64,000 nucleotides of DNA, taken from the NCBI RefSeq assembly GCF_900200035.1, contig NZ_FZTC01000019.1, positions 310,001-374,000 on the forward strand, in the 5' to 3' direction. A model generated the notes under the pieces. It saw only the letters and a program-made list of their open reading frames with translations. It ran no database searches and had not been told where the DNA came from. Made by a program: the position numbers and the translations under genes. This document shows, piece by piece, positions 7,870 to 16,986 of this stretch (its first letter is position 1; every line of letters starts with the position of its first letter). This stretch comes from Klebsiella grimontii. Lineage in GTDB: Bacteria; Pseudomonadota; Gammaproteobacteria; Enterobacterales; Enterobacteriaceae.

Positions 7870-9408
7870 ATGAACGACTCCTTATCACGCCATCGTCTGT
7901 GGATATTCTTATTTTTAATTGTGGTGCTGAGCTTTGGTACAGGGCTTTGTTACTGGCAAATGCAAAAAAAAGTGGATAACGATATTCATGCGCGGCTTCA
8001 GCAGGCGATAGCCAGCCTTGATGTGACCGTTTCTCATGCGGAGCAGGCCGCTAATATGGCTGAGCCGTTCTATGGGAAAAGCTGTAATGAGAATGTCCTG
8101 ACGGAGCTACGCACGCTGGTGGCCACTATTCCCGATGTGCGCACGGTGAATTTAGGTAAGGATAATGAAATATACTGCACCTCGGTTTATGGCGGACGGA
8201 AATTTCAGTTCGATCGCCGCCAATATACGCATGGCGCTTTACGTCTGCTGAGCGGCAGTGAAATCACGCCGCTCCATCCATTGATGGTTTACAGCGAACA
8301 GGACGACCGGGGAAATACGATTCTGGTGGGTGTGGATGGCTATTATTTATACAACATTTTAAACGTTCTCGACGGCGACGCTCATCTGTATCTTCAGGTT
8401 GGCGACCGGGTAATGACCCATAAGGGGGAAGTGACGACGACCCCGGGTATTCGCGTTCCCGTACGCATGGAATCAGAGCAGTTTCACTATTCGGTTATTG
8501 CCGACCGCCATTACGCGTCCGGCCCCGGCGCATTTATCCGTTATGAACAACACACCCTTATCGCCATTATTCTGGCCTCCCTGCTGCTGACATTTTTGTT
8601 CAGAAACTACCTCCGCTACCGGAATACGATTGAGTATCAGCTCAGGCAGGCTATCGAACTCAAACAGCTCAAACCCTATATTCAGCCGATTATCGGCAGC
8701 GACACCGGTCAGATCGTCGGCGGCGAAGTGCTGGTGCGCTGGGAGCATCCAAAACAGGGGTTTATTGCGCCGGATAAATTTATCTCCGTCGCCGAACAGA
8801 CCGGTCTTATCAAAGAAGTGACGGCGATTTGCTTTGCTGAGGTGAGTCGCCAGCTCCGGCGACAGCAGTCCGTCATTCCCGCGGGGCTGTTTATCTGCTT
8901 TAACACCAGCTCGGTAAACTTTCAGGACGACGAAATTGTGACCCTGTGCCAGACGTTTACCCAACAGATGAAAGCGGCAAAAGTACGCCTTGTCCTGGAG
9001 ATAACCGAGCGGGAGTCGATTGCAAATACCCTGCAGACGTCAGCGGTGACGGACCAACTCAGGCGTATTGGCGTGCAGTTTTCGCTGGATGATTTTGGTA
9101 CCGGGTATGCAAACTACAGCTACATCCAGCAGTTTAATCCGGAGATTATTAAAATCGATAAAGTCTTTACCTTCAACATTGTGACCAATAACGCTTCAGC
9201 GCTGGTGGTGATGAATATGGTCAATCTGGCGAAAAAATTTCATTGCCAGATTATTGCCGAGGGCGTTGAGGATAAAGAGCAGCTTGAGATGCTCAAAAAT
9301 ATGGGCATTACCCTCTACCAGGGCTACTACTTTTCAAAACCGGTGCCGGTTGATGAATTTATTGAGATGCTTCCGCGCACGTTTCTCCAGCGCAGAGAGG
9401 GCGAGTAA
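7870..9408 (+). CDS. CSS-motif EAL-domain cyclic-di-GMP phosphodiesterase
   Basis: The 512-residue membrane enzyme has TM1 at about 11-28, a periplasmic CSS-type domain with two redox-active Cys (KSCNE and EIYCTSVYG), TM2 at about 228-245 and a cytoplasmic EAL domain. The catalytic set looks complete: Glu of GGEVLVRW (EVL replaces EAL, which is common), Asn of FNTSSVNF, EITERE, DDFGTGYAN, IKIDK and AEGVED. It should hydrolyse c-di-GMP to pGpG, lowering it to favour motility over biofilm. In the family, periplasmic disulfide formation by DsbA/DsbB restrains activity. It resembles the PdeB/C/D/G/N group, but I cannot match it to one named member. A hairpin terminator follows. Confidence 0.92.
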   Translation: MNDSLSRHRLWIFLFLIVVLSFGTGLCYWQMQKKVDNDIHARLQQAIASLDVTVSHAEQAANMAEPFYGKSCNENVLTELRTLVATIPDVRTVNLGKDNEIYCTSVYGGRKFQFDRRQYTHGALRLLSGSEITPLHPLMVYSEQDDRGNTILVGVDGYYLYNILNVLDGDAHLYLQVGDRVMTHKGEVTTTPGIRVPVRMESEQFHYSVIADRHYASGPGAFIRYEQHTLIAIILASLLLTFLFRNYLRYRNTIEYQLRQAIELKQLKPYIQPIIGSDTGQIVGGEVLVRWEHPKQGFIAPDKFISVAEQTGLIKEVTAICFAEVSRQLRRQQSVIPAGLFICFNTSSVNFQDDEIVTLCQTFTQQMKAAKVRLVLEITERESIANTLQTSAVTDQLRRIGVQFSLDDFGTGYANYSYIQQFNPEIIKIDKVFTFNIVTNNASALVVMNMVNLAKKFHCQIIAEGVEDKEQLEMLKNMGITLYQGYYFSKPVPVDEFIEMLPRTFLQRREGE

Positions 9409-9454
9409 AGGCGGCTGTCCCGCCTTATCAAAACTCAGGAAATTAAAAGGTGAT

Positions 9455-9480
9455 CGACTCGGCAAAACCGAGTCGTTATT
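9455..9480 (+). terminator. Rho-independent terminator after the phosphodiesterase
   Basis: A perfect 8-bp stem (CGACTCGG / CCGAGTCG) with a CAAAA loop is followed by TTATTGCCTGTTT. It separates the phosphodiesterase from the nqrE-like gene, so the two are probably transcribed separately or attenuated here. Confidence 0.75.
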
Positions 9481-9540
9481 GCCTGTTTCACCTGAAAGTT
9501 TGGCATGATTGAGAAACAACTCAACAACATGGAGGTTGTC

Positions 9541-10140
9541 TTGTTCGAATCTCACCTCAATATTTTTATCCGCGCGGTTTTTGTCGAGAATATGGCGCTT
9601 AATTTTTTCCTCGGCATGTGTACTTTTCTCGCTATCTCCAAAAAAATCGATGTCGCATTTCGTCTCGGCGTGACGGTAACAGCGCTGCTGGCGATAGCGA
9701 CGCCGATAAATAACCTGATTTACAATCATCTGCTGAAAGAGAACGCCCTGATCGAAGGGGTCGATCTGAGCTTTCTCGATTTTATCACTTTTATCGGCGT
9801 TCTCGCGGCGCTGGTGCAGATCCTTGAGATGGTCATCGATAAATACTTTCATGCGTTAAACCACGCTTTAGGCCCGTTTCTGCCGTTATTAACCATTCAC
9901 TGCGCCATTTTCGGCGCGACCATTTTTATGGTGCAGCGTGAATACAGCTTCTTTGAGTCACTCACTTACGGTACCGGGTGCGGTATTGGCTGGGCGCTGG
10001 CGATCGTGGCGCTGGCCGGCATACGCGAAAAGTTGAAATACGCCAACATGCCGAAGGGGTTGCGCGGGTTAGGCAGCGTATTTATTACCGCCGGGCTAAT
10101 GTCGCTGGGGTTTATGTCATTCGCCGGCATCTCGTTGTAG
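9541..10140 (+). CDS. nqrE: Orphan NqrE-like subunit of Na+-translocating NADH:quinone reductase
   Basis: The frame encodes the NqrE fold: [19 protein letters not shown], then [49 protein letters not shown] and [16 protein letters not shown] chose the TTG at 9541 because GGAGG sits five bases upstream and this start gives 199 residues, against 198 for NqrE. Upstream ATGs at 9505 and 9529 lack a good RBS. Cys27 and Cys121 then fall where NqrE has its Cys26/Cys120 iron-cluster ligands. It is NqrE rather than RnfA (VENMAL signature). No nqrA-D or nqrF lies in the window, so it is solitary. Whether it serves a remote nqr operon or works alone is unknown. Confidence 0.88.
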   Translation: MFESHLNIFIRAVFVENMALNFFLGMCTFLAISKKIDVAFRLGVTVTALLAIATPINNLIYNHLLKENALIEGVDLSFLDFITFIGVLAALVQILEMVIDKYFHALNHALGPFLPLLTIHCAIFGATIFMVQREYSFFESLTYGTGCGIGWALAIVALAGIREKLKYANMPKGLRGLGSVFITAGLMSLGFMSFAGISL

Positions 10141-10155
10141 CCGGAAAGGGACGTT

Positions 10156-10192
10156 ATTCTGCCGTCCAGACCCCGGGTCAGAGCGGCAGAAT
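10156..10192. terminator. Hairpin between convergent nqrE and ivy
   Basis: A 9-bp perfect stem (ATTCTGCCG / CGGCAGAAT) encloses a second GACC/GGTC inner pairing. It lies 16 bases after the nqrE stop and before the convergent ivy stop. Neither side has a strong T-run, so termination is plausible but not certain. Confidence 0.45.
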
Positions 10193-10244
10193 GGGGATGA
10201 CCGGATTACCGTTCCGGCCACAGGCGTCAATTTTTGGCTACGGG

Positions 10245-10688
10245 CTACTGCTGAAAGTTAAATGCGTCGGGATGATTTTCCAGGCTGCCGCTCAGGGCGG
10301 CAAAGAGCACCGTTTTACCATCGATGGAAAGATCGTCGCTAACGTTAAGCCAGGTCAGTTTCTCCTGGGCGGTTTTTTCATCAACGGTAGAGAAAAGCCC
10401 GCTCATCAGTCTGGACTTTTCAGACCACAGCACGGCGAAGCGTTCCGTCGCGCAATCGTGGGGTTTACAGACGCTGAGTACCTGATAAGTCTCTGCGCCA
10501 AGCTTCACCGTTCTGGCAGGCGAGGCGGTTCCGCCCGTCTTTACCCAGGCGGGCAGAGGGTGACCTTTTACCATTTGACTAAAGGCTGCCGGTTCCTTTT
10601 TGACCAGACTGTCCAGCGTCATATCGTCTTGCGCCACGGCATTGGTTGCTGCAGCCAGCAAAACGATAGCGGTTAATTGTTTAAGCAT
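10245..10688 (-). CDS. ivy: Ivy, periplasmic inhibitor of C-type lysozyme
   Basis: The 147-residue precursor has a signal peptide cleaved after AVA (about residue 19). The mature protein carries the Ivy hallmark loop CKPHDC (Cys74-Cys79, a disulfide-closed loop that plugs the lysozyme active site) and family stretches LPAWVKTGG, MSGLFSTVDEKTAQEKLTWL and VLFAALSGSLENHPDAFN. It protects peptidoglycan from host lysozyme and may restrain endogenous lytic transglycosylases. The RBS is AGGAG. It is a single-gene unit convergent with nqrE. Confidence 0.95.
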   Translation of the reverse strand: MLKQLTAIVLLAAATNAVAQDDMTLDSLVKKEPAAFSQMVKGHPLPAWVKTGGTASPARTVKLGAETYQVLSVCKPHDCATERFAVLWSEKSRLMSGLFSTVDEKTAQEKLTWLNVSDDLSIDGKTVLFAALSGSLENHPDAFNFQQ

Positions 10689-10767
10689 GATATTGCTCCT
10701 GCGAACTTTCTGCTTCCGTTTAATGTCCGGGGATAAGCCGGCGAGTCAAACTGTAAGATATTTCTGA

Positions 10768-10929
10768 TTAGGTGTTTTTGGTTTGAACCCAAAACGCGTG
10801 AATAAGCCCTGGAATATAACCGAGGATGGTTAAAATAATATTGAGAATGAAGGCCCAGCCAAACCCTTTACCCAGCAGCACGCCGAGTGGCGGTAGAATA
10901 ATCGTCAACACAATTCGCCAAAAACCCAT
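10768..10929 (-). CDS. yqaE: YqaE, Pmp3/UPF0057 family small membrane protein
   Basis: The 53-residue product starts MGFWRIVLTIILPPLGVLLG and has GYIPGLIHAFWVQT at the end, essentially E. coli YqaE. Two hydrophobic spans with the PPLGV and GYIPG turns define the Pmp3/PMP3 family, small membrane peptides linked to cation and osmotic stress. The RBS is AGGGAG. It is its own short unit upstream of ivy on the same strand, with about 80 bases between them. Confidence 0.95.
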   Translation of the reverse strand: MGFWRIVLTIILPPLGVLLGKGFGWAFILNIILTILGYIPGLIHAFWVQTKNT

Positions 10930-11246
10930 AATATCTCCCTGCTTAGTGAGTTAGCTCATGGTTATTTTAGCGGTTACGTCTGGTTTTGCAAATTTTAACT
11001 TTTTGAATAATAAGACTGCTAATATTACCAGCGCCTTGATACTACATATTTAATAAAGAGAAAAGTCGCAATTCACCTTTTTGACATATATAAGATTATT
11101 CTACGATATCGCTACATCAGCCGCGCTGACAGAACAAGAGGGTTCCAGCGTAAACATGTTTAAACGTCAATAAGGTATGCAGGTAACGAGGCGAGAAGTG
11201 CGCTACACTCGCAGGCAGTTTTATCCAATCGTAAAATGGCGGCGGC
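10930..11246. other. AT-rich intergenic stretch, possible promoter
   Basis: No ORF with an RBS is visible here. A TTGACA hexamer at 11081-11086 followed by TACGAT (15-base spacer) or GATATC is a possible sigma-70 promoter for the small gene at 11247. The left part must hold the yqaE promoter. I see no repeats or other structure. Confidence 0.4.
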
Positions 11247-11477
11247 ATGGGCAACATCATCCTGTATAAAGTTATCGTCATCATGGTCATTGTCTGGTGG
11301 GGCTGGAGCCTACTGAGAAGTAAGCAGAAAAAGCAGAGCCTGGAGCCCGCCATTGCGCAGGCGAATGCCAGAGAGCGTTATCAGTGGCGTTATTTCAGGT
11401 GGGGCTGGAGAGGTGTGCAAATCGTCTGCGGTTTTTATTTGCTGATAACCCTCATCCAGTTCCTTTTACGCTACTAG
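11247..11477 (+). CDS. Small two-span membrane protein
   Basis: The 76-residue product has a hydrophobic span near residues 4-22 (IILYKVIVIMVIVWWGWSLL), a basic Gln/Arg-rich loop (RSKQKKQ, ARERYQWRYFRWGWRG) and a second span near 57-75. I recognise no family. A convincing terminator hairpin follows the stop at once, and the topology is sensible, which supports a real gene. The ribosome-binding site is weak (GGCGGC). The overlapping reverse ORF of 78 codons looks like a shadow. Confidence 0.55.
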   Translation: MGNIILYKVIVIMVIVWWGWSLLRSKQKKQSLEPAIAQANARERYQWRYFRWGWRGVQIVCGFYLLITLIQFLLRY

Positions 11478-11481
11478 CGTT

Positions 11482-11520
11482 CGTCGCTGCGGCGCGCGAA
11501 TAGAGCGCGCCACAGCGACG
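11482..11520. terminator. Bidirectional hairpin terminator
   Basis: A 16-bp stem with one mismatch (CGTCGCTG.GGCGCGC against its complement) closes an 8-base loop and is followed by ATCTCTTTTA on the + side. It lies between the convergent small membrane gene and the SDR gene and probably ends both. Confidence 0.7.
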
Positions 11521-11527
11521 ATCTCTT

Positions 11528-12412
11528 TTATGCTACCCCGGTGCCGCCATCAGAGCACCAGACCTGGCCAGAAGCGTAGGAGCACGCGTCGGAAGCCAGG
11601 AGTACGTAAAGGGGCGCTATCTCAACCGGCTGTCCCGGTCTGCCGAGCGGCGTATCCTCGCCAAACTGCTGAACCTTCTCCTGCGGCTGGCCGCCGCTTG
11701 ACTGCAGAGGCGTCCAGTACGGGCCCGGCGCCACGGCATTAACGCGGATACCGCGCGGACCCAGCTGCTTTGCCAGCGATTTCGTAAACGCAACGTTGCA
11801 GGCTTTGGTCTGGGCATAATCCAGCAGGATCTCGCTGGGTTTAAACGCCTGGACGGAAGAGGTGTTGATGATAGCCGCGCCCTCAGACAGATGGCGAAGC
11901 GCGGCTTTGGTTATCCAGAATGGCGCATAAACGTTGGTTTTAAAGGTCGCGTCAAAAGCGGCGGTAGTCAACTCTTCGATGGATTCGCAATATTGCTGCC
12001 TGCCGGCGTTGTTAACCACAATATCCAGCCCGCCAAGCTCCGCGACCGCCTTTTCGACCAGGGTATCGCAAAATGATTCAACCCGGATGTCGCCGGGAAT
12101 GGCGACGGCTTTTCTGCCCTCGGCCTGTATCAGCGCGATAACGGCAGCCGCGTCGGATTCCTCCTCCGGCAGGTAGCCGATCGCGACATCCGCGCCTTCG
12201 CGCGCGAAGGCGATAGCAACTGCCCGGCCAATACCCGAATCACCGCCGGTAATCAGCGCTTTTTTCCCCACAAGCTTCCCGGAACCGATGTAGCTGGTTT
12301 CGCCGTGGTCGGGAAGGGGCTTCATTTCCGATGCCAGCCCCGGGGGTTGCTGCGGCTGCTCGACAAACGGCGGAAGTGGATAGTGTAGCGTTGAATTATT
12401 TCCTGTTGTCAT
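11528..12412 (-). CDS. Short-chain dehydrogenase/reductase, YghA-like (general-stress type)
   Basis: The 294-residue protein has an N-terminal extension of about 45 residues rich in Pro, then a classical SDR fold: TGGDSGIG cofactor loop near residue 55, NNAG, the catalytic Ser in NTSSVQAF, and Tyr/Lys in DYAQTK. The extension and the GPYWTPLQSSGG segment match the YghA / Gsp39 subgroup, NAD(P)-dependent oxidoreductases induced by stress. It has an AAGGAGG RBS. It diverges from treZ across a 247-base AT-rich region that contains a direct repeat (AAACCAGGAAT at about 12481 and 12506). Sharing a stationary-phase or osmotic signal with the tre genes is inferred. Confidence 0.88.
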   Translation of the reverse strand: MTTGNNSTLHYPLPPFVEQPQQPPGLASEMKPLPDHGETSYIGSGKLVGKKALITGGDSGIGRAVAIAFAREGADVAIGYLPEEESDAAAVIALIQAEGRKAVAIPGDIRVESFCDTLVEKAVAELGGLDIVVNNAGRQQYCESIEELTTAAFDATFKTNVYAPFWITKAALRHLSEGAAIINTSSVQAFKPSEILLDYAQTKACNVAFTKSLAKQLGPRGIRVNAVAPGPYWTPLQSSGGQPQEKVQQFGEDTPLGRPGQPVEIAPLYVLLASDACSYASGQVWCSDGGTGVA

Positions 12413-12659
12413 ACCGGCCTCCTTAATAAATGAAATTTAAGATTAGTCAATTATTGCGCATGGGGGATAAAAGAAAGGTAAACCAGGAATAATTAACTGC
12501 TTAAAACCAGGAATTATTTACCTGACTTTTCAGCCTATATGTATTACAGCCAAGGTCTTTATAAATAACAGACCCAACACCGCCAGCACACTTGGCTCAT
12601 CCTGGTCTAATCTTATATTTCATGCCGCGTTATCTGAATAAGTCGCCTGAGGACATTGA

Positions 12660-14447
12660 ATGGAATCCATATCGTTTCACAAGCATTGGGGGGCGGAGTT
12701 TATTGCCGCTGATACTGTCCGTTTTCGCGTCTGGGCCGAAGGTCAAAAGACAATGACGCTGAGCCTGAAGACGCGGGATATTCCGATGGAAGCCGCGGGT
12801 GGGGGCTGGTTCCAGATTGACGTCCCTGGCGTAAAGCATGGCGATGAATATATGCTCCTTTTAGCCGACGGCAGGCGTATTCCCGATCCGGCCACGCGCG
12901 CGCAGCGCGATGATGTTAACGGTCCCTCGGTAGTTATCGACCCCAGGCTTTTTCAGCCGGTTAACCGCGTCTGGAAAGGGCGGCCATGGGAAGAAACTGT
13001 CATCTATGAACTCCATCCGGGCACCTTTACGCCAGAAGGCACCTTTCTGGCCGCCATCGATAAGCTGCCTTATCTGGCAGAGCTGGGGATCACCCAGGTC
13101 GAGATTATGCCCGTTGCCCAGTTTGGCGGTTCCCGCGGCTGGGGTTATGACGGCGTATTACTTTACGCGCCGCACGCCGCGTACGGCTCGCCGGGGGATT
13201 TTCACGCCTTTATTGACGCCGCCCACGGGTTAGGGCTTTCGGTGGTTCTCGATATCGTTCTCAACCATTTTGGCCCGGAAGGCAACTATCTCTCTTTGCT
13301 GTCGCCGGGCTTTTTTCATCAAAACCGAATGACCCCCTGGGGTAACGCTATCGCCTATGAAACCGAGGCTGTGCGGCAGTATATTACCGAGGCGCCGCTG
13401 TTCTGGCTTACCGAGTACCATCTTGATGGGCTGCGCTTTGATGCCATCGATCAGATTGAAGATCGCTCCGCCAGGCATGTGCTGATAGAGATCGCCGAAA
13501 ATATCCGCAAAGCCATCCCCGACCGCCATATCCACCTCACCACCGAAGACAGCCGGAACGTCATTTTCCTCCATCCGCGCGATGAGGATGGACAAACCCC
13601 GCTGTTTACCGCCGAGTGGAATGATGATTTTCATAACGCCGCCCACGTTTTCGCCACCGGCGAGACGCACGCCTATTATCAGGATTTTGCGCATCAGCCT
13701 GCCAGTAAGTTCGCAAGGGCGCTGGCCGAGGGATTTGTCTACCAGGGTGAGCTTTCTGCGCAAACCGGGAAGCCCCGCGGCGTGGCCTGCGCCGCTCAGC
13801 CGCCGCAGTTTTTTGTCGACTTTATTCAGAATCACGATCAGACCGGAAACCGTGCGCAGGGGGAAAGGTTGATCTCCCTTGCCGGCGCCGGGAAAACGCG
13901 CGTTTTGCTCGCCGCTTTGCTTCTGTCGCCGCATATTCCTTTGCTGTTTATGGGAGAGGAGTTCGGCGAGAGCAATCCCTTTTTGTTCTTTACCGATTTT
14001 CAGGGTTCCCTCGCGAAGGCGGTGCGGGAAGGACGGGCAAAAGAGTTTGCCGGACACGCGGGGCACGACGAATCCGTCCCGGACCCGAACGATCCCCTGA
14101 CCTTTATTCGTTCTAAGCTCGACTGGCAGAAGGCGGCAAGCGAGGAGGGGAAATCCTGGCTGCGCTTCACGCGCAACCTCATCTTGCTGCGCCATCGCTA
14201 TATCGTCCCGCTGCTGGCGGCAGGGGGCGGCGTCGAGGGCAAGATCCTGCACACGGAGCCTCAGGCGCTGGCGGTGAGCTGGCAATTTGCCGGCGGGACG
14301 CTCTCTGTGGCGCTGAATATCGGCGAGGAACCGCTTGCGTTGCCGGAAATACCTGGCGAGGTCATTTTTAGCTGGCCGGAACAGCAGGAAGCGTTAACGC
14401 CAGACAGTATTGTTGTCCGTTTTGCACATGGAGAAGCCTCAGTATGA
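12660..14447 (+). CDS. treZ: Malto-oligosyltrehalose trehalohydrolase
   Basis: The 595-residue GH13 enzyme has an N-terminal beta-sandwich (WGAEF.., RFRVWAEG), then the barrel motifs: WGYDGVLLYAPHAAYG, VVLDIVLNHFGP, the nucleophile Asp in GLRFDAIDQI, the acid Glu in LTTEDSRN and IQNHDQTGN. It releases trehalose from malto-oligosyltrehalose made by TreY. It is first in a three-gene operon with its stop overlapping the treY start (ATGA). With TreY and TreX it makes trehalose from glycogen in the cytoplasm, an osmo- and desiccation-protection route distinct from OtsAB. Confidence 0.95.
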   Translation: MESISFHKHWGAEFIAADTVRFRVWAEGQKTMTLSLKTRDIPMEAAGGGWFQIDVPGVKHGDEYMLLLADGRRIPDPATRAQRDDVNGPSVVIDPRLFQPVNRVWKGRPWEETVIYELHPGTFTPEGTFLAAIDKLPYLAELGITQVEIMPVAQFGGSRGWGYDGVLLYAPHAAYGSPGDFHAFIDAAHGLGLSVVLDIVLNHFGPEGNYLSLLSPGFFHQNRMTPWGNAIAYETEAVRQYITEAPLFWLTEYHLDGLRFDAIDQIEDRSARHVLIEIAENIRKAIPDRHIHLTTEDSRNVIFLHPRDEDGQTPLFTAEWNDDFHNAAHVFATGETHAYYQDFAHQPASKFARALAEGFVYQGELSAQTGKPRGVACAAQPPQFFVDFIQNHDQTGNRAQGERLISLAGAGKTRVLLAALLLSPHIPLLFMGEEFGESNPFLFFTDFQGSLAKAVREGRAKEFAGHAGHDESVPDPNDPLTFIRSKLDWQKAASEEGKSWLRFTRNLILLRHRYIVPLLAAGGGVEGKILHTEPQALAVSWQFAGGTLSVALNIGEEPLALPEIPGEVIFSWPEQQEALTPDSIVVRFAHGEASV

Positions 14448-16984
14448 TCCCTTCCGCGACTTATCGCATTCAGTTCCGTAACGGCATGACCTTCGATCGC
14501 GCGGCGGCGCTGGCCCCCTATCTTCAGGGGCTCGGTATCAGCCATCTTTACGCCTCGCCGATATTTACGGCGACCACCGGCTCCACCCATGGCTATGATA
14601 TTACCGATCCTAACGAGATCGACCCGGCCATCGGGGGCCGCGAAGGGTTTGACCGGATGGTGAAGGCGCTGCGAAACGCGCAAATTGGCCTGATCCTGGA
14701 TATTGTGCCTAACCATATGTCGACCTCGCTGGAGAATCGTTGGTGGCGGGACGTTATCGAGCAGGGCAAGAACAGCCGCTGGGCGAATTATTTCGATATT
14801 GACTGGACGCGTCCCGTTACGCTGCCGTTTCTGGGGGATACCTTTGAGGCGGAACTGGAGAGCGGGGCGCTCGAACTGAAACGCGACCCTGCAACCGGGA
14901 AACCGGCGTTCATCTATTATGACCAGGTCTGGCCCCTGAATCCTCAAACCCTGGCGACAGGTGAGCAACGACTAACATCCCCGGATCGCGACGCCATTCT
15001 GGCGCTGCACGAGGCGCAAAGCTGGCGCCTTATGTCCTGGCGGGAAGCGCCCAGGCAGCTCTCCTGGCGGCGTTTTTTTGAAATTACCGGCCTGATTGGC
15101 GTCAGGGTTGAAGACCCGGCGGTGTTTGACGACACCCATCGACTTATCCTTGAACTGGTGCATTCCGGCATCGTCGATGGTCTGCGTATTGACCATATCG
15201 ATGGCCTTGCCGACCCGCTGGGGTATCTGCAGCGCCTGCGCCAGGCCACCGGGCCAGAGTGCTACATTACGGTGGAAAAAATCCTCGCGAAGGGCGAACA
15301 GCTGCCCGCCGACTGGCCGGTGTCCGGCACCACAGGGTATGAGTTTATCGCTTCGCTGGCGGAAGTGCTGGTGGATGACAATAACCTCGACCAGCTGCAG
15401 CAGGTGCATGACGACGCGCTCGGCGGAACGGTGGATCGCCACAAAGCGCTGCGCGAGGCGAAAGGCCTGATGGCGGATCGCAATTTTGAGGGTGAATTTA
15501 CCACTTTATTGAAGCTGGCCCGCGAACTGGCGCAGCGTAACGGCATGGCGGTCGAGAGTGACGCGCTGCGCCACGCCCTGCGCGAACTGCTGCTGGCCTT
15601 CCCGGTCTATCGTACCTACGGCACCGCCGAAGGGCTGACCGCAGGCGATATTACGCTGTTAAACCGGGTGGTTGACCAGGTGAACGCCGAAGAAAACCGA
15701 CCCGATGCCAACGCGCTTAACGTCATTATCGCTATCCTGACCGGCAATCTGCAGGCGAGCAGCCTCGACATCGCTTCACTCTTCAGGACCCGTTTTCAGC
15801 AGCTCACCGGGCCGTTAATGGCGAAATCGGTCGAGGATACGCTGTTCTTTCGTCATAACCTCGACCTGGCGCTGAATGAAGTTGGGGCCGATCCTACGCC
15901 TCGCGCCTTCTCATTGTCTCGCTTTCATCAGGAGATGCGCATCCGTCTTGCGCGCCAGCCCGATGCGCTGCTGGGGACGTCGACGCACGATACGAAACGC
16001 GGGGAAGATGCGCGGGCCCGGCTTTACACCTTAACGGAAGCCCCGCAGCTGTGGGCGGAAAACCTTGCGCGCTGGCGTCAGATGAATCAAACCCATGTGC
16101 GTTTTTTGAACGACGGCACGGCGCCGAACGCGGCGGATACGTGGATGATCTATCAGGCGCTGGCGGGCGCGTGGCCTGCAACGCTGCTGCCGGACGATGC
16201 CGAAGGGCTGAAATCGCTCGAAACGCGTTTTCTCGCTTTTATGGAAAAAGCGCTGCGCGAGGCCAAGCAGAGAACCGACTGGATCGACAGCAATGAAAGC
16301 TATGAGAGCGTGGTGCTTAATTATGTGCAGCAGCTATTTTCTGCGGATAATTCGCGCTTTCTCAACGATTTTCACATTGCCTTGCAGCCCTTTATCCGTG
16401 CCGGACTGGTAAACAGCCTCAGCCAGACGGTGATAAAACTGACTGCGCCCGGCGTGCCGGACATTTATCAGGGGAGCGAGGCGCTGAACTTCAGTCTTGT
16501 CGATCCGGATAACCGACGTGAACCCGATTTCGCTGTCCTTGCGCAAAACCTTCATACCGGGAAAGCGGATCTGTTCACCCGCGAACCCGCCTGGCGAGAC
16601 GGGCGCCTGAAACAGTACGTTACCGCTTCTTTTCTCCGATTAAGACAGCGGCATTCAGCGCTCTTCCATTATGGTGACTGGGTACCATTAAAAGTCTCCG
16701 GGGAGAGGGAAGATAATCTTATTGCCTACGCGCGCATCAGCGGAGAGGAGGCCCTGATCGTGGTGGTGCCTCGCCTGGCGTTTGACGTTGCGGCGCACGG
16801 ATTGGCGGAATCTTCCGCAAGGCTATGGGGCAATACTGTGGTAACCATACCAGACGATCTGGCCGGGAAACGTTTTCGCGATGTGTTTAGCGGCGAGAGC
16901 CGTCTGGTGGAAACGTCGCTCGAACTGGCGTCAACATCCGGGTGGTTGTTGACGCTTATTAGCGCTGAGCTACGGGGAGAATAA
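14444..16984 (+). CDS. treY: Malto-oligosyltrehalose synthase
   Basis: At 846 residues this is a typical TreY. Motifs include SHLYASPIFTATTGSTHGYD, LDIVPNHMS, the nucleophile Asp in GLRIDHIDGLADP, the acid Glu in ITVEKILA and the late STHDTKRGED. The enzyme converts the reducing-end alpha-1,4 link of a malto-oligosaccharide to alpha-1,1, giving the substrate of TreZ. It overlaps treZ by four bases and is followed two bases later by the debranching-enzyme gene, so the three are translated as a unit. Confidence 0.96.
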   Translation: MIPSATYRIQFRNGMTFDRAAALAPYLQGLGISHLYASPIFTATTGSTHGYDITDPNEIDPAIGGREGFDRMVKALRNAQIGLILDIVPNHMSTSLENRWWRDVIEQGKNSRWANYFDIDWTRPVTLPFLGDTFEAELESGALELKRDPATGKPAFIYYDQVWPLNPQTLATGEQRLTSPDRDAILALHEAQSWRLMSWREAPRQLSWRRFFEITGLIGVRVEDPAVFDDTHRLILELVHSGIVDGLRIDHIDGLADPLGYLQRLRQATGPECYITVEKILAKGEQLPADWPVSGTTGYEFIASLAEVLVDDNNLDQLQQVHDDALGGTVDRHKALREAKGLMADRNFEGEFTTLLKLARELAQRNGMAVESDALRHALRELLLAFPVYRTYGTAEGLTAGDITLLNRVVDQVNAEENRPDANALNVIIAILTGNLQASSLDIASLFRTRFQQLTGPLMAKSVEDTLFFRHNLDLALNEVGADPTPRAFSLSRFHQEMRIRLARQPDALLGTSTHDTKRGEDARARLYTLTEAPQLWAENLARWRQMNQTHVRFLNDGTAPNAADTWMIYQALAGAWPATLLPDDAEGLKSLETRFLAFMEKALREAKQRTDWIDSNESYESVVLNYVQQLFSADNSRFLNDFHIALQPFIRAGLVNSLSQTVIKLTAPGVPDIYQGSEALNFSLVDPDNRREPDFAVLAQNLHTGKADLFTREPAWRDGRLKQYVTASFLRLRQRHSALFHYGDWVPLKVSGEREDNLIAYARISGEEALIVVVPRLAFDVAAHGLAESSARLWGNTVVTIPDDLAGKRFRDVFSGESRLVETSLELASTSGWLLTLISAELRGE

Positions 16985-16986
16985 CG

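Noticed and set aside
12481..12526. Direct repeat AAACCAGGAAT between the SDR gene and treZ as an operator pair
   Set aside because: There are only two imperfect copies, with no palindrome or known regulator match. It may be chance in an AT-rich stretch.
13230..14285. A 351-codon open frame on the reverse strand inside treZ
   Set aside because: It is fully antisense to a clear GH13 enzyme, has no ribosome-binding site and encodes Arg/Gly/Lys-rich low-quality sequence typical of the shadow of a GC-rich gene.
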